A stretch of DNA of 62,028 bases from Streptomyces sp. SBT349 (lineage in GTDB: Bacteria > Actinomycetota > Actinomycetes > Streptomycetales > Streptomycetaceae): NCBI RefSeq assembly GCF_001083795.1, contig NZ_LAVK01000004.1, forward strand, positions 1 to 62,028, read 5' to 3'. Positions 30,032-40,567 of the stretch are shown one piece after another. A program made the position numbers and the translations under genes. Each line of letters opens with the position of its first letter. Position 1 is the stretch's first letter. The notes under the pieces were generated by a model, which was given only the letters and a program-made list of their open reading frames with translations, was not told where the DNA came from and did not search any database.

Positions 30032-30367
30032 GTGGCAGGTGGCAACGCGATCCGGGGCAGCCGGGTCGGCGCGGGGCCCATGGGTGAGGCCGAACGCGGC
30101 GAGTCCGCTCCCCGGCTGAGGGTCTCCTTCTGGTGTGCGAACGGGCACGAGACGCAGCCCAGCTTCGCCAGTGACGCACAGATTCCGGAAACCTGGGACT
30201 GCCCGCGCTGCGGCTTCCCGGCCGGCACCGAGCGCGACGACCCGCCGGACCCGCCGCGCACCGAGCCGTACAAGACTCACCTCGCGTATGTGCGCGAGCG
30301 GCGCAGCGACGCCGACGGCGAGGCCATTCTGGCCGAGGCGCTGGCCAAGCTCCGCGGCGAGATCTGA
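30032..30367 (+). CDS. rbpA: RNA polymerase-binding protein RbpA
   Basis: A 111-residue actinobacterial transcription factor that binds the principal sigma factor and the polymerase and stabilises the open promoter complex. The zinc-binding core [15 protein letters not shown] gives Cys35, His39, Cys57 and Cys60. The C-terminal sigma-interaction helix starts around [18 protein letters not shown]. The GTG at 30032 has AGGGAG (30018-30023) with 8 nt spacing. A strong terminator follows, so the gene is a single unit. Confidence 0.95.
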   Translation: MAGGNAIRGSRVGAGPMGEAERGESAPRLRVSFWCANGHETQPSFASDAQIPETWDCPRCGFPAGTERDDPPDPPRTEPYKTHLAYVRERRSDADGEAILAEALAKLRGEI

Positions 30368-30436
30368 CGCGAGATCCGCCGCCGGGCCCGCGCGAAGGCT
30401 CGGTTCAGCACCGGCCCGGCACCGGCCCAGCCGTCC

Positions 30437-30485
30437 GACCGCCCGGGTGCCGATCACCGGATCGGCACCCGGGCGGTCCGCTTTT
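30437..30485 (+). terminator. Rho-independent terminator of rbpA
   Basis: A perfect 18-bp stem (30437-30454 with 30461-30478) around the 6-nt loop CACCGG, followed by CTTTT (30481-30485). Confidence 0.85.
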
Positions 30486-30493
30486 CGATCGAC

Positions 30494-30499
30494 TAGCGT
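30494..30499 (+). promoter_or_regulatory. Likely -10 element of pgi
   Basis: TAGCGT immediately downstream of the rbpA terminator. A start near 30506 would give a leader of about 41 nt containing the pgi ribosome-binding site. Confidence 0.45.
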
Positions 30500-30546
30500 G
30501 TGGTCGACGGGGATCGGAACACGTTGACGGATGGGCTGAGGGCGAG

Positions 30547-32199
30547 ATGAACGCGACTGGCGGGGCCAGGCTCGATCGGATGGCCGAGTGGGGCGCACTG
30601 GGCAAGCACCGCGAGGAGCTCGGGGCGGTGAGCCTGCGGGAGCTGTTCGCCCGGGACCCCGGCCGGGCCGGGCGCTACGCGGTGCGGGTCGGCGACCTGC
30701 ACATCGACTTCTCCAAGCAGCTGGTCACCGACGAGACCCTGCGCCTCCTGGGCGAGCTGGCCGCGGCGACGGGCGTGGGAGAGCTGCGGGACGCCATGTT
30801 CCGCGGCGAGCGGATCAACGTGACCGAGGACAGGGCCGTTCTCCACACCGCGCTGCGGGCGCCGCGGGACGCGGTGGTCGAGGTCGACGGGGAGAACGTC
30901 GTTCCCGCCGTGCACGCGGTGCTGGACCGGATGGCGGGCTTCGCGGACCGGGTGCGCTCCGGGGAGTGGACCGGGCACACCGGCAAGCGCGTCAGGAACG
31001 TCGTCAACATCGGCATCGGCGGCTCCGACCTGGGCCCGGCCATGGCGTACGAGGCGCTGCGGCCGTTCACCGCCCGGGAGATGACCTTCCGCTTCGTCTC
31101 CAATGTGGACGGCGCGGACCTGCACGAGGCCGTGCGCGACCTCGACCCGTCCGAGACGCTGTTCATCGTCGCCTCGAAGACGTTCACCACGGTCGAGACC
31201 CTGACCAACGCCACCTCCGCGCGCTCGTGGCTGATCGACGGGCTCGGCGGGGACGAGGCCGCCGTCGCCCGCCACTTCGTCGCCGTGTCCACCAACGCCG
31301 GGAAGGTCGCGGAGTTCGGCATCGACACGGAGAACATGTTCGAGTTCTGGGACTGGGTCGGCGGCCGGTACTCCTACGACTCGGCCATCGGCCTCTCGCT
31401 GATGACGGCGATCGGCCCGCTGCGCTTCCGGGAGATGCTGGACGGCTTCCGGCTGGTCGACGAGCACTTCAGGACGGCTCCCGCGGGGGAGAACGCGCCG
31501 CTGCTGCTCGGGCTGCTCGGCGTCTGGTACGGCGGCTTCTTCGACGCCCAGGCGCACGCGGTGCTGCCCTACAGCCACTACCTGGCGCGTTTCCCCGCCT
31601 ATCTCCAGCAGCTCGACATGGAGTCCAACGGCAAGCGCGTGGACCGGGAGGGCCGCCCCGTCACCTGGGAGACCGGGCCCGTCGTCTGGGGCACGCCGGG
31701 CACCAACGGGCAGCACGCCTACTTCCAGCTGCTCCACCAGGGCACCAGGACGGTCCCGGCCGACCTCATCGGCTTCGCGCGCCCGGTGGGCGGGCTGGGG
31801 GCGGAACGGGCCGCGCAGCACGACCTGCTGATGGCCAATCTGTTCGCGCAGGGCCAGGCGCTCGCCTTCGGCAGGACCGCGGACGAGGTGCGGGCCGAGG
31901 GGGTCGCGGAGGAACTGGTGCCGCACCGCACGTTCCCGGGGAACCGGCCGACGACCACCATCCTGGCCGCCGAGCTCTCGCCGTCCGTGCTGGGGCAGCT
32001 GGTCGCGCTGTACGAGCACAAGGTGTTCGTCCAGGGCGCCGTGTGGGACATCGACTCGTTCGACCAGTGGGGCGTCGAGCTGGGCAAGGTGCTCGCCACG
32101 CGCGTCGAGCCGGCACTGACCGAGGGCGCCGAGGTGGAGGGCCTCGACGCCTCGACGGCCTCGCTGGTGGCGAGGTACCGGGAGCTGCGCGGGCGCTGA
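30547..32199 (+). CDS. pgi: Glucose-6-phosphate isomerase
   Basis: A 550-residue enzyme that interconverts glucose-6-phosphate and fructose-6-phosphate, at the branch between glycolysis and the pentose phosphate operon that lies convergent to it. Family motifs: [18 protein letters not shown] (about 155-172), the signature [15 protein letters not shown] (about 273), and the catalytic region GKRVDREG / [16 protein letters not shown]. The ATG has GAGGGCGAG just upstream. The stop is 4 nt from that of pgl. Confidence 0.97.
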   Translation: MNATGGARLDRMAEWGALGKHREELGAVSLRELFARDPGRAGRYAVRVGDLHIDFSKQLVTDETLRLLGELAAATGVGELRDAMFRGERINVTEDRAVLHTALRAPRDAVVEVDGENVVPAVHAVLDRMAGFADRVRSGEWTGHTGKRVRNVVNIGIGGSDLGPAMAYEALRPFTAREMTFRFVSNVDGADLHEAVRDLDPSETLFIVASKTFTTVETLTNATSARSWLIDGLGGDEAAVARHFVAVSTNAGKVAEFGIDTENMFEFWDWVGGRYSYDSAIGLSLMTAIGPLRFREMLDGFRLVDEHFRTAPAGENAPLLLGLLGVWYGGFFDAQAHAVLPYSHYLARFPAYLQQLDMESNGKRVDREGRPVTWETGPVVWGTPGTNGQHAYFQLLHQGTRTVPADLIGFARPVGGLGAERAAQHDLLMANLFAQGQALAFGRTADEVRAEGVAEELVPHRTFPGNRPTTTILAAELSPSVLGQLVALYEHKVFVQGAVWDIDSFDQWGVELGKVLATRVEPALTEGAEVEGLDASTASLVARYRELRGR

Positions 32200-32203
32200 C
32201 GGC

Positions 32204-32950
32204 TCAGGCCGCCACCGGGAGGCCCGCGGCGGCGGCCTCGTCCAGCAGCCACACCGTGCGGGCGCCGCGGGCTGCGGAGGCCGGCGCCCGCTCCGCGTCG
32301 TCGGTGGCCAGTGCGGTGGCCGCCGCCTCCGCCTTGTCCCCGCCCGCCGCGAGCAGCCACACCTCGCGGGCCGAGCGGATCGCGGGCAGGGTGAGGGAGA
32401 TCCGGGTGGGCGGCGGCTTGGGCGCCTCGCGGACGGCGGTCACCGTCCGGTCGGTCACCCGCACCGCCGGGTGCCCGGGGAACAGCGACGCCACATGGGT
32501 GTCGGGCCCGACGCCGAGCAGCAGCACGTCGAACGGGGCGGGGTCGGCGGCCAGTTCGGCCGCGTACGCCACGGCGGCCGCCTCCGGGTCGTTGCCGTGG
32601 GGGCCGTCGGAGGCGGGCATGGGGTGGACCCGCCGGGGGTCGAGCGGGACCGCGTCCAGCAGGGCCGCGCGGGCCTGCGTGTGGTTGCGGTCCGGGTGCC
32701 CCTCCGGGAGGAACCGCTCGTCGCCCCACCACAGCTCCAGATGGCCCCAGTCCACGGCGTCCCTGGCCGGTGAGGCGGCGAGCGCGGCCAGCAGGCCGTT
32801 CCCGTTGCGGCCCCCGGTCAGCACCACAGAGGCCGAGCCCCCGCCGGACTGGGCGTCGGTGATCGCGGTGATCAGCCGGGCCGCCGCGGCGTGGGCCATC
32901 AGCTCCTTGTCCCGGTGGACCAGGACGGTCAGGTCGGGCGGCGGCGTCAT
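32204..32950 (-). CDS. pgl: 6-phosphogluconolactonase
   Basis: A 248-residue cytoplasmic enzyme that hydrolyses 6-phosphogluconolactone to 6-phosphogluconate, the second step of the oxidative pentose phosphate pathway. Motifs: VVLTGGRNGNGLL (sugar-phosphate loop, about 41-53), WGDERFLPEGHPDRN (about 74-88) and LLLGVGPDTHVASLFPGH (about 144-161). The start overlaps the opcA stop by 4 nt (ATGA). It is the last gene of the leftward tkt-tal-zwf-opcA-pgl operon. Confidence 0.95.
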   Translation of the reverse strand: MTPPPDLTVLVHRDKELMAHAAAARLITAITDAQSGGGSASVVLTGGRNGNGLLAALAASPARDAVDWGHLELWWGDERFLPEGHPDRNHTQARAALLDAVPLDPRRVHPMPASDGPHGNDPEAAAVAYAAELAADPAPFDVLLLGVGPDTHVASLFPGHPAVRVTDRTVTAVREAPKPPPTRISLTLPAIRSAREVWLLAAGGDKAEAAATALATDDAERAPASAARGARTVWLLDEAAAAGLPVAA

Positions 32951-34008
32951 GAGCCCTTCTCCGCCGCTCGCTCCGCCTTCCCGGCCCGTTCCTCCTTGTG
33001 AGGCTTCGTGGCCGTCTCCGTCTCCGGCTTCCTCGCCTTCCCGGCCTCGCCTCCGCCGTTGCCGTGCCCCTTCTTCTGGGCACGGTGCCGCTGGAGGTTC
33101 CCCACGCCGTGGCGCACCGCCTGCTCGTACGCCTCGTCCGGGTCGAGCCGCCGCAGCTCCTCGGCGATCAGCTCGGCGGTGGTGCGCCGGTTCAGCGCCA
33201 CATGCCGGTCGGGCTGCCCCGGCACCGCGAGCAGCGCCAGCGAGCCGTCCGAGCGATCGAGGCAGATCACGCCGTTCTCCGTCGTCAGCCGCACCGCCGT
33301 GATGCCGGGCCCCGGCGAGACGACGCGCTCGACCGGGACCGAGAGCCGCTCGGCCAGCCACATCGCCAGCAGCTCGGTGCTCGGGTTGTACTCCTCGCCC
33401 TCCACCTCGGCGGAGGAGATCTTCGTGTGCTTCTGGTCCAGCGCCGCCGCCAGCACGCTGCGCCAGGGGGTGATCCGCGTCCACGCCAGGTCCGTGTCGC
33501 CCGGCGCGTACACCTCGGCGCGGGTGGCGAGGGTGGCCACCGGGTCCTCGGTCGAGGCCGCGTCCGTGATGCGGCGCTGTGCCAGGGTCCCGAGCAGGTC
33601 CTCGGCCGGGTGCGCCGGGGCGTCCTCCGGCCACCAGACCACCACGGGGGCGTCGGGCAGCAGCAGCGGCATCACGACGCTGTAGGCGTGGGCCGACAGC
33701 TCGCCGTGCAGGCGCAGCAGGACGGTCTCGCCGTTGCCGACGTCGGCGCCGACCCGCACCTCGGCGTCGAGGCGGGCCATGGCCCGTTCGCGCGGGGAGC
33801 GGCCGGGGCGCTTGATGACCACCAGGATCCGGGAGGGGTGCTCCTTGGACGCCTCGCTCGCGGCGCGCAGGGCGTCGTAGTGGTTCCCCTCGTCGGTGAC
33901 GATGACGAGGGTCAGCACCATGCCGACGGCCGAGCCGACCGCCCGGCGGGCCTTGATCAGCGCCGCGTTGAGCTGGCTCGACGTGGTGTCCGTGAGGTCG
34001 ATGTTCAT
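32947..34008 (-). CDS. opcA: Glucose-6-phosphate dehydrogenase assembly protein OpcA
   Basis: A 353-residue protein needed for assembly or allosteric control of Zwf in cyanobacteria and actinobacteria. The body (about 1-300) is typical, with LTDTTSSQLNAALIKARR at the N-terminus, VVWWPEDAPAHPAED at about 128, and LDQKHTKISSAEVEGEEYNPSTE nearby. The last 50 residues form an unusual Lys/Glu/Gly-rich, probably disordered tail (GHGNGGGEAGKARKPETETA). Overlaps of 4 nt on both sides couple it to zwf and pgl. Confidence 0.94.
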   Translation of the reverse strand: MNIDLTDTTSSQLNAALIKARRAVGSAVGMVLTLVIVTDEGNHYDALRAASEASKEHPSRILVVIKRPGRSPRERAMARLDAEVRVGADVGNGETVLLRLHGELSAHAYSVVMPLLLPDAPVVVWWPEDAPAHPAEDLLGTLAQRRITDAASTEDPVATLATRAEVYAPGDTDLAWTRITPWRSVLAAALDQKHTKISSAEVEGEEYNPSTELLAMWLAERLSVPVERVVSPGPGITAVRLTTENGVICLDRSDGSLALLAVPGQPDRHVALNRRTTAELIAEELRRLDPDEAYEQAVRHGVGNLQRHRAQKKGHGNGGGEAGKARKPETETATKPHKEERAGKAERAAEKGS

Positions 34009-35543
34009 GGGCGCCGCCAGCTCCGTCCGTCCCGTGCGAGCATGTCATCCGCCGCCTTGGGGCCCCAGCTTCCCGAGGTGTACGGCTCGGGCTTTCCATG
34101 CCCGGTCCAGTACTCCTCGACCGGGTCGAGGATCTCCCAGGAGCGTTCGACCTCCTGGTGCCGGGGGAACAGGTTCGCGTCGCCGAGCAGCACGTCGAGG
34201 AGCAGCCGCTCGTACGCCTCGGGGCTGGACTCGGTGAAGGACTCGCCGTAGGCGAAGTCCATCGTGACGTCCCTGATCTCCATCTGGGTGCCCGGCACCT
34301 TGGAGCCGAAGCGGACCGTGATGCCCTCGTCCGGCTGGACGCGGATCACCAGGGCGTTGTGCCCGAGCTCCTGGGTGTCGGTGGCGTTGAACGGGGAGTA
34401 GGGCGCGCGCTGGAAGACGACCGCGATCTCCGTGACCCGGCGGCCGAGCCGCTTGCCGGTGCGCAGGTAGAACGGGACGCCCGCCCAGCGGCGGTTGTCG
34501 ATCTCCAGGCGCATCGCCGCGTAGGTGTCGGTCATGGAGGCGGGGTCGATGCCCTCCTCCTCCAGGTACCCGGCGACCTTCTGCCCGCCCTGCCACCCCG
34601 CCGTGTACTGCCCGCGCACCGTGTGGCGGCCCAGGTCGGACGGGAGCTTGACCGCGTGGAGCACCTTCAGCTTCTCGGTGACCAGCGCGTCCGCGTCGAA
34701 CGAGGCGGGCTCCTCCATCGCGGTGAGCGCGAGGAGCTGGAGCAGGTGGTTCTGGATGACGTCGCGCGCCGCGCCGATCCCGTCGTAGTACCCGGCCCGG
34801 CCGCCGATGCCGATGTCCTCGGCCATGGTGATCTGCACATGGTCGACATAGCTGCGGTTCCAGATGGGCTCGAACATCGTGTTGGCGAACCGCAGCGCCA
34901 GGATGTTCTGCACCGTCTCCTTGCCGAGGTAGTGGTCGATCCTGAAGACCTCGTGCGGCGGGAAGACCTCGTGGACGACCTGGTTGAGCTCCTGCGCGGA
35001 GGCCAGGTCGTGGCCGAACGGCTTCTCGATGACCGCCCGCCGCCAGGCGTCCTCCGGGGCGTCGGCGAGGCCGTGCTTCTTCAGCTGGCGCACCACCGTC
35101 GGGAAGAACTTCGGGGGCACCGAGAGGTAGAACGCGAAGTTCCCCCCGGTGCCGCGCTCCTTGTCGAGCTGCTCGATGGTGGAGCGCAGCGAGGCGAACG
35201 CCTGGTCGTCGTCGAAGACACCGGGGACGAAGCGCATCCCCTCCGCCAGCTGCCGCCACACCTCCTCGCGGAAGGGGGTGCGCGCGTACTGCTTGACGGA
35301 CTCGTGCACGACGTCGCAGAAGTCCTCGTTCGCCCAGTCGCGGCGGGCGAAGCCGACCAGCGAGAAGCCCGGGGGCAGCAGCCCCCGGTTGGCCAGGTCG
35401 TAGACGGCCGGCATCAGCTTCTTGCGGGAGAGGTCCCCGGTGACGCCGAAGATGACCAGCCCCGACGGCCCCGCGATGCGCGGGAGCCGCCGGTCCTGCC
35501 AGCTCCGCAGGGGGTTGTGATGGTGGTTCGCGCTGCCGCTCAC
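34005..35543 (-). CDS. zwf: Glucose-6-phosphate 1-dehydrogenase
   Basis: A 512-residue enzyme that oxidises glucose-6-phosphate and makes NADPH, the entry to the oxidative pentose phosphate pathway. The coenzyme loop FGVTGDLSRKKLMP is at about 31-44, and the catalytic RIDHYLGKETVQN at about 195-207 carries the substrate Lys and His. EKPFGHD lies before it. The ATG at 35543 lies 7 nt after the tal stop codon. Confidence 0.97.
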   Translation of the reverse strand: MSGSANHHHNPLRSWQDRRLPRIAGPSGLVIFGVTGDLSRKKLMPAVYDLANRGLLPPGFSLVGFARRDWANEDFCDVVHESVKQYARTPFREEVWRQLAEGMRFVPGVFDDDQAFASLRSTIEQLDKERGTGGNFAFYLSVPPKFFPTVVRQLKKHGLADAPEDAWRRAVIEKPFGHDLASAQELNQVVHEVFPPHEVFRIDHYLGKETVQNILALRFANTMFEPIWNRSYVDHVQITMAEDIGIGGRAGYYDGIGAARDVIQNHLLQLLALTAMEEPASFDADALVTEKLKVLHAVKLPSDLGRHTVRGQYTAGWQGGQKVAGYLEEEGIDPASMTDTYAAMRLEIDNRRWAGVPFYLRTGKRLGRRVTEIAVVFQRAPYSPFNATDTQELGHNALVIRVQPDEGITVRFGSKVPGTQMEIRDVTMDFAYGESFTESSPEAYERLLLDVLLGDANLFPRHQEVERSWEILDPVEEYWTGHGKPEPYTSGSWGPKAADDMLARDGRSWRRP

Positions 35544-35550
35544 CGCTCTC

Positions 35551-36669
35551 TCAGTCCTCCCCGTCCGCCAGGCGCTCCAGCTCGGCCTTGGTCGAGTCGA
35601 GCAGCCCGATCCAGGCCGTCTCGAACTTCTCCACGCCCTCGTCCTCCAGCACCTGGACGACGTCGTCGTAGGAGATGCCGACCTTGTCGAGCGCGTCCAG
35701 GTCGGCGCGCGCCTGCTCGTAGGTGCCCTTGACCGTGTTCCCGGTGATCTCGCCGTGGTCCTCGGTGGCCTTCAGCGTGGCGCCCGGCATGGTGTTCACG
35801 GTGCCGGGGGCGACCAGCTCGGTCACGTACAGCGTGTCCGGGTAGGCCGGGTCCTTCACGCCGGTCGACGCCCACAGCGGGCGCTGCGGGTTGGCGCCGG
35901 AGCGGGCCAGCGACTGCCAGCGGTCGGCGGCCGTGACCTCCTCGAACGCCTGGTACGCCAGCCGGGCGTTGGCGACGGCGGCCTTGCCGCGCAGCGCCGT
36001 GGCCTCCTCGCTGCCGATGGCGGCCAGGCGCTTGTCGACCTCGGTGTCCACGCGGGAGACGAAGAACGACGCGACCGAGTAGATCGTCGACAGGTCGAGC
36101 CCGCGGGCGGCGGCCTGCTCCAGGCCGGTCTGGTAGGCGTCCATCACCTCGCGGTACCGCTGGAGGGAGAAGATCAGCGTGACGTTGACGCTGATGCCCC
36201 GGCCGATGGTCTCGGTGATGGCGGGCAGCCCGGCGCGGGTGGCCGGGATCTTGATGAACGTGTTGGGCCGGTCCACCAGCCAGGCCAGCTGCTTGGCCTC
36301 GGAGATCGTCGCCCGGGTGCTGTGCGCCAGACGGGGGTCGACCTCGATCGAGACCCGCCCGTCGAGCCCGCCGGTCGCCTCGTACACCGGCCGCAGCACG
36401 TCGGCAGCGTCGCGCACGTCGGAGGTGGTGATCATGCGCACCGCCTCCTCCACCGTGACCCGGCGGGAGGCCAGGTCGGCCACCTGCTCCTCGTAGCCCT
36501 CGCCGGCCGAGATGGCCTTCTGGAAGATCGAGGGGTTGGTGGTGACGCCCACGACATGCTGCTGGTCGAGCAGTTCGCCGAGGTGGCCCGAGGTGATCAT
36601 CGTGCGCGACAGGTCGTCAAGCCAGATCGCGACACCCTCTTGGGAGAGGCGCTTGAGTGCGTCGGTCAT
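35551..36669 (-). CDS. tal: Transaldolase
   Basis: A 372-residue enzyme of the non-oxidative pentose phosphate pathway that transfers a dihydroxyacetone unit through a Schiff base. Motifs: [14 protein letters not shown] (about 40-53), the catalytic Lys in NTFIKIPAT (about 137-145), and [13 protein letters not shown]. The length matches the longer actinobacterial/cyanobacterial transaldolase group. The ATG at 36669 is chosen because AGGAGA lies 9 nt upstream. Frames extending to 36951 run into tkt. Confidence 0.96.
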   Translation of the reverse strand: MTDALKRLSQEGVAIWLDDLSRTMITSGHLGELLDQQHVVGVTTNPSIFQKAISAGEGYEEQVADLASRRVTVEEAVRMITTSDVRDAADVLRPVYEATGGLDGRVSIEVDPRLAHSTRATISEAKQLAWLVDRPNTFIKIPATRAGLPAITETIGRGISVNVTLIFSLQRYREVMDAYQTGLEQAAARGLDLSTIYSVASFFVSRVDTEVDKRLAAIGSEEATALRGKAAVANARLAYQAFEEVTAADRWQSLARSGANPQRPLWASTGVKDPAYPDTLYVTELVAPGTVNTMPGATLKATEDHGEITGNTVKGTYEQARADLDALDKVGISYDDVVQVLEDEGVEKFETAWIGLLDSTKAELERLADGED

Positions 36670-36704
36670 GGAAATCGCATCTCCTGCTGTCTCGTGTATC
36701 GGTG

Positions 36705-38783
36705 TCAGCGCTCGGCGGCCGTCAGGGATTCCCGCGCGGCCTGCGCCACGGCTTCGGGGGTGATGCCGAACTCGCGGTAGAGGGTCGTGTGGTCGGCCGA
36801 GGCACCGAAGTGCTCCAGGGAGACGATCCGTCCGGCGTCCCCGACATAACGGTGCCAGGTCAGGCCGACGCCCGCCTCCACGGCGACCCGCGCCTTCACG
36901 CCCGGCAGCAGCACACGGTCCCGGTACGCCTGGTCCTGCTCCTCGAACCACTCCACGCAGGGCAGCGAGACCACGCGGGTCGGAACGGAGTCGGCCTGGA
37001 GCTGCTCGCGGGCCGCCAGGGCCAGGTGGACCTCGGAGCCGGTGGCCAGCAGGATGGCGCGCGGGGTGCCGCCCTCGGCCTCCGTGTGTACGTAACCGCC
37101 CCTGGCCGTGTCCTCGTTGGCCTCGTACACCGGGACGTTCTGCCGGGTGACGGCGAGGCCGTGCGGGGCCGAACGGTCCGTGTGGCGGCGGAGGATCTCA
37201 CGCCAGGCGATGACCGTCTCGTTGGCGTCGGCCGGACGGACGACGTTCAGCCCCGGGATGGCGCGCAGCGCGGCCAGGTGCTCGACCGGCTGGTGGGTGG
37301 GGCCGTCCTCGCCGAGGCCGATCGAGTCGTGCGTCCAGACGTAGGTGACGGGCAGTCTCATCAGCGCGGCGAGCCGGACCGCCGGGCGCATGTAGTCGGA
37401 GAAGACGAGGAACGTGCCGCCGTAGATCCGGGTGTTGCCGTGCAGGGCGATGCCGTTCATCGCCGAGCCCATGGCGTGCTCGCGGATGCCGAAGTGGACC
37501 GTACGGCCGTACGGGTGAGCCTCGGCCAGCGGGTTGCCCTCGGGGAGGAAGGACGAGGAGGCGTCGATCGTGGTGTTGTTGGACCCGGCCAGGTCGGCGG
37601 AGCCGCCCCACAGCTCGGGAACGACCGCGCCCAGCTCCTTGAGGACCGAGCCCGACGCCTTGCGGGTGGCCACGGAGCCGCCCTCGTCGAAGACCGGCAG
37701 CGCCTTCTCCCAGCCCTCGGGCAGCCGCCCGGCGCTGATCCTGTCGAACTCCGCGGCCCGTTCGGGGTTGGCCCGCCGCCACTCGGCGAGCCGCTTCTCC
37801 CAGGCGGCGCGGGCCGTCTGGCCGCGCTCGACGGCGGCGCGGGTGTGGGCGATGACCTCGTCCTCGACGGCGAACGACGCCTCGGGGTCGAAGCCGAGGA
37901 CCCGCTTGGTGGCGGCGACCTCGTCGGCGCCCAGCGCCGAGCCGTGCGCGGCCTCGGTGTTCTGCGCGTGGGGCGCGGGCCAGGCGATGATGGAGCGGGC
38001 CGCGATGATCGAGGGGCGCCCGGTCTCCGCCCGCGCCGCCGCGAACGCGGTGTGCAGCGCGGCCGGGTCCAGGTCCCCGTTCTCGCGGGGGGCCACGCGC
38101 TGGACGTGCCAGCCGTACGCCTCGAAGCGCGCGAGCACGTCCTCGGAGAACGCGGTCTCGGTGTCGCCCTCGATGGAGATGTGGTTGTCGTCGTAGAGGA
38201 GGACCAGGTTCCCCAGCTTCTGGTGCCCCGCGAGGGAGGCGGCCTCGGCGGAGATGCCCTCCTGGAGGCAGCCGTCACCGGCGAACACCCAGACGGTGTG
38301 GTCGAACGGGGAGGTGCCGGGCGCCGCCTCGGGGTCGAACAGGCCGCGCTCGTAGCGGGCGGCCATCGCCATGCCCACCGCGTTGCCGATGCCCTGGCCC
38401 AGCGGCCCCGTCGTCGTCTCCACACCCACCGTGTGCCCGAACTCGGGGTGGCCAGGCGTCCGGGAGCCCCAGGTGCGGAACGACCTCAGGTCCTCCAGCT
38501 CCAGGCCGTAACCGGCCAGGTAGAGCTGGATGTAGAGCGTGAGGCTGGTGTGCCCCACCGAGAGCACGAAGCGGTCGCGCCCGGCCCACTCCGGCTCCGA
38601 GGGGTCGTGTCGCATGAGCTTCTGGAACAGCACATAGGCGGCGGGGGCCAGGCTCATCGCCGTCCCCGGGTGGCCGTTCCCGACCTTCTGCACGGAGTCC
38701 GCGGCCAGGACCCGAGCGGTGTCCACGGCCCGCTGGTCCAGCTCGGACCATTCGAGTTCTGAGGTGGTCGGCTTGTTGCTCAC
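36705..38783 (-). CDS. tkt: Transketolase
   Basis: A 692-residue thiamine-diphosphate enzyme that shuttles two-carbon units in the pentose phosphate pathway. The N-terminal half has [14 protein letters not shown] (about 38-51), [11 protein letters not shown] and the cofactor motif [10 protein letters not shown] (about 163-172). The pyrimidine domain has [14 protein letters not shown] (about 428). The C-terminal domain ends at about 690. The GTG at 38783 is the plausible start, though its GGAGAGGAG is 13-15 nt away. It is the first gene of the leftward operon. Confidence 0.96.
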   Translation of the reverse strand: MSNKPTTSELEWSELDQRAVDTARVLAADSVQKVGNGHPGTAMSLAPAAYVLFQKLMRHDPSEPEWAGRDRFVLSVGHTSLTLYIQLYLAGYGLELEDLRSFRTWGSRTPGHPEFGHTVGVETTTGPLGQGIGNAVGMAMAARYERGLFDPEAAPGTSPFDHTVWVFAGDGCLQEGISAEAASLAGHQKLGNLVLLYDDNHISIEGDTETAFSEDVLARFEAYGWHVQRVAPRENGDLDPAALHTAFAAARAETGRPSIIAARSIIAWPAPHAQNTEAAHGSALGADEVAATKRVLGFDPEASFAVEDEVIAHTRAAVERGQTARAAWEKRLAEWRRANPERAAEFDRISAGRLPEGWEKALPVFDEGGSVATRKASGSVLKELGAVVPELWGGSADLAGSNNTTIDASSSFLPEGNPLAEAHPYGRTVHFGIREHAMGSAMNGIALHGNTRIYGGTFLVFSDYMRPAVRLAALMRLPVTYVWTHDSIGLGEDGPTHQPVEHLAALRAIPGLNVVRPADANETVIAWREILRRHTDRSAPHGLAVTRQNVPVYEANEDTARGGYVHTEAEGGTPRAILLATGSEVHLALAAREQLQADSVPTRVVSLPCVEWFEEQDQAYRDRVLLPGVKARVAVEAGVGLTWHRYVGDAGRIVSLEHFGASADHTTLYREFGITPEAVAQAARESLTAAER

Positions 38784-39169
38784 CCTGCGTCAGGGCTCCT
38801 CTCCACGTGTGTCAGGCCGGCGACGAACCTCTCCGCCTGGCGGCACAGCGCTCTCACCGGCGTGTCGAGCCTACCTCCGGCGATGCGGGCGCCCCGGCGA
38901 CCCTCACGTCACAAGGCGGCCCTTTCCGGCCGGATGCCTTCCGGCCGGAAGCGGGCCCCGCGCACGGTCCGGTCCGCCGACGATTACAGGGTGCCCCAGC
39001 CGGGGCGTTCCGGCACGCCCGGCCGCTCGGGGGGCCCGGCGACAAGCGGCGCAAGCCGGGCGTCTAGAGTGACGTGGTACGCGCGAGCTCTCACCAGCCG
39101 GTTCGCCGGCCGGGGCCCGCATTCTGCCCGCAGCGCGTGATCGCTGATGTCGCACGATCAGGGGTGTCC
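38784..39169. other. 386-bp divergent intergenic region between tkt and ctaB
   Basis: No gene is supported. It holds a likely tkt -10 (minus strand TAGGCT, plus-strand 38869-38874), a likely ctaB -10 (TAGAGT, 39065-39070), and a direct repeat TTCCGGCCGGA separated by a few bases near 38928-38950 that can also fold. The rest is GC-rich sequence without visible signal. Confidence 0.5.
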
Positions 39170-40111
39170 GTGACGGCCGTCGATTCCCGTCCCGTGGCCG
39201 AGCCCGGCCAGAGCCAGGACCACTGGACACCGGGAGCCCGGGTCAAGGCGTTCGTCGCGCTGACGAAGCCGCGGATCATCGAGCTCCTGCTCATCACCAC
39301 GGTCCCGGTGATGTTCCTCGCCGAGCAGGGCGTTCCCGACCTGTGGCTGGTCCTGGCGACCTGCCTCGGCGGCTACCTGTCGGCGGGCGGCGCCAACGCG
39401 CTGAACATGTTCATCGACCGCGACATCGACGCGCTGATGGAGCGGACGAAGAACCGTCCCCTGGTGACCGGGGTCGTCAAGCCGGGGGAGTGCCTGGCGT
39501 TCGGCATCGTGCTCGCGGCCGTCTCGACCCTCTGGTTCGGCCTCACGGTCAACTGGATGTCGGCCGCCCTGTCGCTGGGCGCGCTCCTCTTCTATGTCGT
39601 GGTCTACACGATGTGGCTCAAGCGCCGCACCGCGCAGAACATCGTCTGGGGCGGCATCGCCGGGTGCCTGCCGGTCCTCATCGGCTGGTCGTCGGTCACC
39701 GGCACCGTCTCCTGGGCCGCGGTGGTCCTCTTCCTGGTGATGTTCTTCTGGACCCCGCCGCACTACTGGCCGCTGTCCATGAAGGTCAAGGACGACTACG
39801 CCCGCGTCGGCGTCCCGATGCTTCCGGTGATCGCGGCCAACACGGTGGTGGCCCGGCAGATCGTCCTCTACAGCTGGATGATGGTCGCGGTCTCGCTGAC
39901 GCTGTGGCCGCTGGGGTACACCGGCTGGTTCTACCCGCTGGTCGCCGCGCTGGCCGGCGGGTGGTGGCTGCGGGAGGCGCACGCGCTCCTCGCCCGCGCC
40001 CGCGCGGGGCTGAAGGGGGCCGCGCTCAAGGAGATGCGCCTCTTCCACTGGTCGATCACCTATGTCTCGGTGGTCTTCCTCGCGGTGGCCGTCGACCCGT
40101 TCCTGCGCTGA
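39170..40111 (+). CDS. ctaB: Protoheme IX farnesyltransferase (heme O synthase)
   Basis: A 313-residue UbiA-family membrane enzyme that adds a farnesyl group to protoheme, giving heme O for cytochrome oxidase. The start of the domain reads [19 protein letters not shown]. The aspartate-rich motif [19 protein letters not shown] (about 84-102) binds the prenyl diphosphate. Eight to nine transmembrane helices are visible, with the second motif near [15 protein letters not shown]. The GTG at 39170 has AGGGG with 5 nt spacing. A GTG at 39164 or 39074 would be longer but is less well supported. Heme A synthase lies 1.7 kb downstream on the other strand. Confidence 0.94.
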   Translation: MTAVDSRPVAEPGQSQDHWTPGARVKAFVALTKPRIIELLLITTVPVMFLAEQGVPDLWLVLATCLGGYLSAGGANALNMFIDRDIDALMERTKNRPLVTGVVKPGECLAFGIVLAAVSTLWFGLTVNWMSAALSLGALLFYVVVYTMWLKRRTAQNIVWGGIAGCLPVLIGWSSVTGTVSWAAVVLFLVMFFWTPPHYWPLSMKVKDDYARVGVPMLPVIAANTVVARQIVLYSWMMVAVSLTLWPLGYTGWFYPLVAALAGGWWLREAHALLARARAGLKGAALKEMRLFHWSITYVSVVFLAVAVDPFLR

Positions 40112-40168
40112 CGGCCCGTTCCGGCACCGAGCTCACCCGGTTGGGCTACCGGCCGGTAGGATCCGGGC

Positions 40169-40567
40169 ATGGCTGAAACGGACGAGCAGCAACGAGACGA
40201 GCACCCACCGTCCCCGGCGGCGGCGCCGGAGAGCGCGCCCACGAGCCGCGAGGGACGGCGCCTGATGAAGCGCATCCGCTCCTTCGCCGCGGCGCACGGC
40301 GGCTCGGCTGAGGGGCAGATCTCCTACCTCGGCGCCCGGGGCCACCGGCTGGTGCTGGTCGGCGCGGACGGCGGCTGGGGCGATGTCGTCTCCCGCGACC
40401 TGGAGACCCTGAGGCTGGCCGCCGAGCGGTCGGGCGTCGCCCTCGCCGAGACGCTGGACGGCGAGCTCGCGGCCCGCATGCGGACCGGCCCCTACGAGTG
40501 GACGCGGATGGCCGGGATGCAGCTCGGCGGCGAGGAGCGGGACCCGGTCTACCGCAGCCGCCGGTAG
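40169..40567 (+). CDS. Hypothetical protein
   Basis: A 132-residue soluble protein. The first 30 residues are Pro/Ala/Glu-rich and probably disordered. The rest (GRRLMKRIRSFAAAHGG, then LVLVGADGGWGDVVSRDLETLRLAAERSGV) looks like a small alpha/beta domain. No known family is recognised. The ATG at 40169 lies 6 nt after TAGGAT (40157-40162), consistent with a leaderless mRNA. Its 3' end overlaps the convergent DUF2087 gene by 19 nt. Confidence 0.7.
   Translation: MAETDEQQRDEHPPSPAAAPESAPTSREGRRLMKRIRSFAAAHGGSAEGQISYLGARGHRLVLVGADGGWGDVVSRDLETLRLAAERSGVALAETLDGELAARMRTGPYEWTRMAGMQLGGEERDPVYRSRR

Noticed and set aside
36670..36951. Longer transaldolase starting in tkt
   Set aside because: It would overlap tkt by about 250 nt; AGGAGA before the ATG at 36669 is convincing.
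38810..38816. DNA-damage motif TGTCAGG upstream of tkt
   Set aside because: Wrong strand for tkt, core mismatch, and no TAnnnT at 8 nt.
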